Shown here: positions 62,568-64,000 of the stretch, piece by piece
How the letters are laid out: each line of letters begins with the position of its first letter
How positions within the stretch are numbered: position 1 is the first letter of the stretch
DNA from: Saccharopolyspora erythraea NRRL 2338
GTDB taxonomy: Bacteria > Actinomycetota > Actinomycetes > Mycobacteriales > Pseudonocardiaceae
Length of the DNA stretch: 64,000 bases
NCBI RefSeq assembly: GCF_000062885.1
Contig: NC_009142.1
Location: 3,213,584-3,277,583 of the forward strand
Direction: 5' to 3'
Made by a program: the position numbers and the translations under genes
The notes under the pieces: generated by a model
Databases searched by the model: none
What the model saw: only the letters and a program-made list of their open reading frames with translations
What the model was told of the DNA's origin: nothing

Positions 62568-63623
62568 ATGTCCGCGTTACCCGACCACGCCCGCCGCCGG
62601 TTCCTGCTCGGCACCGGAGCCCTCGGCGCCACCGCCCTGCTCGCCGGCTGCGTCTCCAACACCCCGCCGACGCAGGCGAACCCGGCGCCGGTCGCGGCCG
62701 GGGGAGACAACGTCGCCCCGGGACCACCGGTGACCATCGGGTTCTCCGCGCCCGCCGCCGACCACGGCTGGATGGCGGCGATGACCACCAACGCCCGCGC
62801 GCAGGCCGAGCTGCTGCCGGACGTGACCTTCCGGCCCACCGAGGGCAGCGCCGACGTCAACCAGCAGATCGCCCAGGTCGAGACGCTGATCAACGAGAAG
62901 GTCGACGTCCTGGTGATCCTGCCCGCCGACGGCAAGGCGCTGACCGCGGTGGGGCGCAAGGCGATGGACGCGGGAATCCCGGTGGTCAACATCGACCGCG
63001 TCTTCGACTCGCCGGAGGCCTACCGGGTGTGGATCGGCGGGGACAACTACGGGATGGGGGTCAACGCCGCGAACCACATCGCCGCCGAGCTGGGCAGGCG
63101 CGGCGTCACCAACCCGGTCATCGCCGAGATCGCCGGCACCGACTCCCTGCCGCTGACCCAGGAGCGCAGCGCCGGGTTCCGCGCCGGACTGGCCAAGCAC
63201 GGCCTGAGCGTGAGCAGGCGGGTGGCGGCGGAGTTCACCGTCGAGACCGGCGAGCGCCAGGCGACCAACCTGCTGCAGGCCGCGTCCCGGCTGGACGCGG
63301 TGTGGAACCACGACGACGACCAGGGAATCGGTGTGCTCGCGGCGGTGGAGTCCGCCGGGCGCAACGAGTTCTTCCTCGTCGGCGGGGCCGGGTCGAGGCC
63401 GATGATGGAGCGGATCAAGGCGGGCGGCAGCGTCGTGCAGGCGACGGTGCTCTACAGCCCGTCGATGTGCTCGTCGGCGATCTCGCTGGCCCGCCTGCTC
63501 GGCCAGTCCCGGGGCATGTCCGACCTGGCCGAGCACGAGATCCCGCGCTCCATCACCACCTACTCCGCGGTCGTCACCCGGGACAACGTCGACCAGTACC
63601 TCGACGTCGGTTTCGCCTCCTAG
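62568..63623 (+). CDS. Sugar ABC transporter, substrate-binding lipoprotein
   Basis: A 351-residue periplasmic-binding-type lipoprotein. The N-terminus combines twin Arg (HARRRFLLGTGALG) with a lipobox (LLAGC, Cys at about residue 28), so it is probably Tat-exported and lipid-anchored. The mature part follows the RbsB/LacI-type fold: VTIGFSAPAADHGWMAAMTTNARAQAE, VLVILPADGKALTAVGRKAMDAGIPVVNIDR, and WNHDDDQGIGVLAAVE. It determines the sugar taken up; the ligand is unknown. 51 bases after the permease gene. Confidence 0.88.
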   Translation: MSALPDHARRRFLLGTGALGATALLAGCVSNTPPTQANPAPVAAGGDNVAPGPPVTIGFSAPAADHGWMAAMTTNARAQAELLPDVTFRPTEGSADVNQQIAQVETLINEKVDVLVILPADGKALTAVGRKAMDAGIPVVNIDRVFDSPEAYRVWIGGDNYGMGVNAANHIAAELGRRGVTNPVIAEIAGTDSLPLTQERSAGFRAGLAKHGLSVSRRVAAEFTVETGERQATNLLQAASRLDAVWNHDDDQGIGVLAAVESAGRNEFFLVGGAGSRPMMERIKAGGSVVQATVLYSPSMCSSAISLARLLGQSRGMSDLAEHEIPRSITTYSAVVTRDNVDQYLDVGFAS

Positions 63624-63730
63624 GGAGTCCTGCGGAAGTGGTGTGCACAGCGGTGCGAGCCGGGGCCCGCGCCGCGAGCGGCCGACGCCGCTCATGAACC
63701 AGGCATTGGCGCCGAGGAAGGAGCGTCTGC

Positions 63731-64000
63731 ATGCGTGCGATCTGCCTGACCCTGGCCCTGCTGACCGCCGCGGCGGTGGTCACCGGAACCGCCGCGGCCG
63801 AGCCCGACGAGCCGCGCGTGCTGGTGTTCTCCAAGACCGCCGGATACCGGCACGAGTCGATCCCGGACGGCGTCGACGCCGTCCGGCGGCTCGGCGCCGA
63901 GCACGGCTTCGCAGTGGAGTCCACTGAGGACTCGAAAGTGTTCCACGATGGCAACCTGGCGCGGTTCGACGCGGTGGTGTGGCTATCAACCACCGGCGAC
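63731..64000 (+). CDS. Exported ThuA-like protein (3' end outside window)
   Basis: The first 90 residues of a protein cut by the window end. A signal peptide (CLTLALLTAAAVVTGTAAA) is followed by EPRVLVFSKTAGYRHESIPDGVDAVRRLGAE, the ThuA (trehalose utilization A) opening, and RFDAVVWLSTTGD. ThuA-like domains occur in enzymes that process 3-keto-disaccharides and as parts of larger secreted sugar-binding proteins. It lies 107 bases after the binding-protein gene on the same strand and is plausibly the last operon member. An ATG at 63731 follows AGGAAGGAGC. Confidence 0.78.
   Translation, partial: MRAICLTLALLTAAAVVTGTAAAEPDEPRVLVFSKTAGYRHESIPDGVDAVRRLGAEHGFAVESTEDSKVFHDGNLARFDAVVWLSTTGD

Overview
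This 64 kb window comes from a GC-rich actinomycete. High third-position GC, many GTG starts, AGGAGG ribosome sites, EspG/EspC-type genes of type VII secretion, a SARP-type regulator, LGFP repeats, a TNT-type toxin and large numbers of TetR/GntR/PucR/ROK regulators fit a member of the Pseudonocardiaceae, most likely Saccharopolyspora or a close relative. That assignment is inference from gene content. I see no rRNA, tRNA or CRISPR array.

Layout. 1-2.6 kb: four-gene type VII secretion cassette (Gly/Pro-rich substrate tail, EspG chaperone, EspC-like protein, YbaB-like protein). 2.7-7.6 kb: carboxylesterase, a broken SARP regulator, an alpha/beta hydrolase with a membrane partner, and a DUF2267/pterin-dehydratase-like fusion. 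7.7-12.3 kb: amidohydrolase plus MHS-family transporter facing a PucR regulator. 12.3-18.6 kb: GNAT, YjbR protein, a tautomerase and two alcohol dehydrogenases facing a TetR gene across twin 18-bp operators, a second TetR gene, and a BEM46-like hydrolase. 18.7-24.4 kb: clpC (frameshifted in this sequence), DJ-1/PfpI protein, Asp/Glu racemase, and an SRPBCC gene with three frame breaks. 24.4-29.6 kb: cydAB, a secreted TNT-type NAD glycohydrolase with a probable immunity gene, and a YihY membrane protein. 29.7-34.4 kb: sodium/solute symporter with two FAD amine/amino-acid oxidases under a GntR regulator. 34.6-39.6 kb: HAD hydrolase, a second MHS transporter, an LGFP-repeat exoprotein and a lone ketoacyl synthase. 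40-51.7 kb: a four-PAS GGDEF-EAL protein, a DinB-like gene with a frame break, SDR/TetR pair, a molybdenum hydroxylase pair (IorAB type), an SdrD-like secreted protein, and Rrf2 plus NDH-2-like oxidoreductase. 51.7-56.5 kb: inositol dehydrogenase-like gene, small proteins, and an IS30 copy that has split a bidirectional terminator beside a GH16 pseudogene. 56.5-64 kb: ROK regulator leading a sugar operon (MocA dehydrogenase, TIM-barrel isomerase, ABC ATPase, permease, binding protein, ThuA-like protein cut by the window end).

Most transcription units are small catabolic modules: one regulator facing a transporter or enzyme set, often with a visible palindrome between them. Several genes carry single-base indels (clpC, the SRPBCC gene, the DinB-like gene). 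Because ClpC is generally important or essential, at least some of these may be sequence errors rather than true pseudogenes. The SARP and GH16 genes look truly degraded. The strongest candidates for something new are the small secreted TNT/immunity pair, the twin-operator tautomerase/dehydrogenase operon, the symporter/oxidase operon with a flavin-site change, and the IS30 insertion inside a terminator loop.
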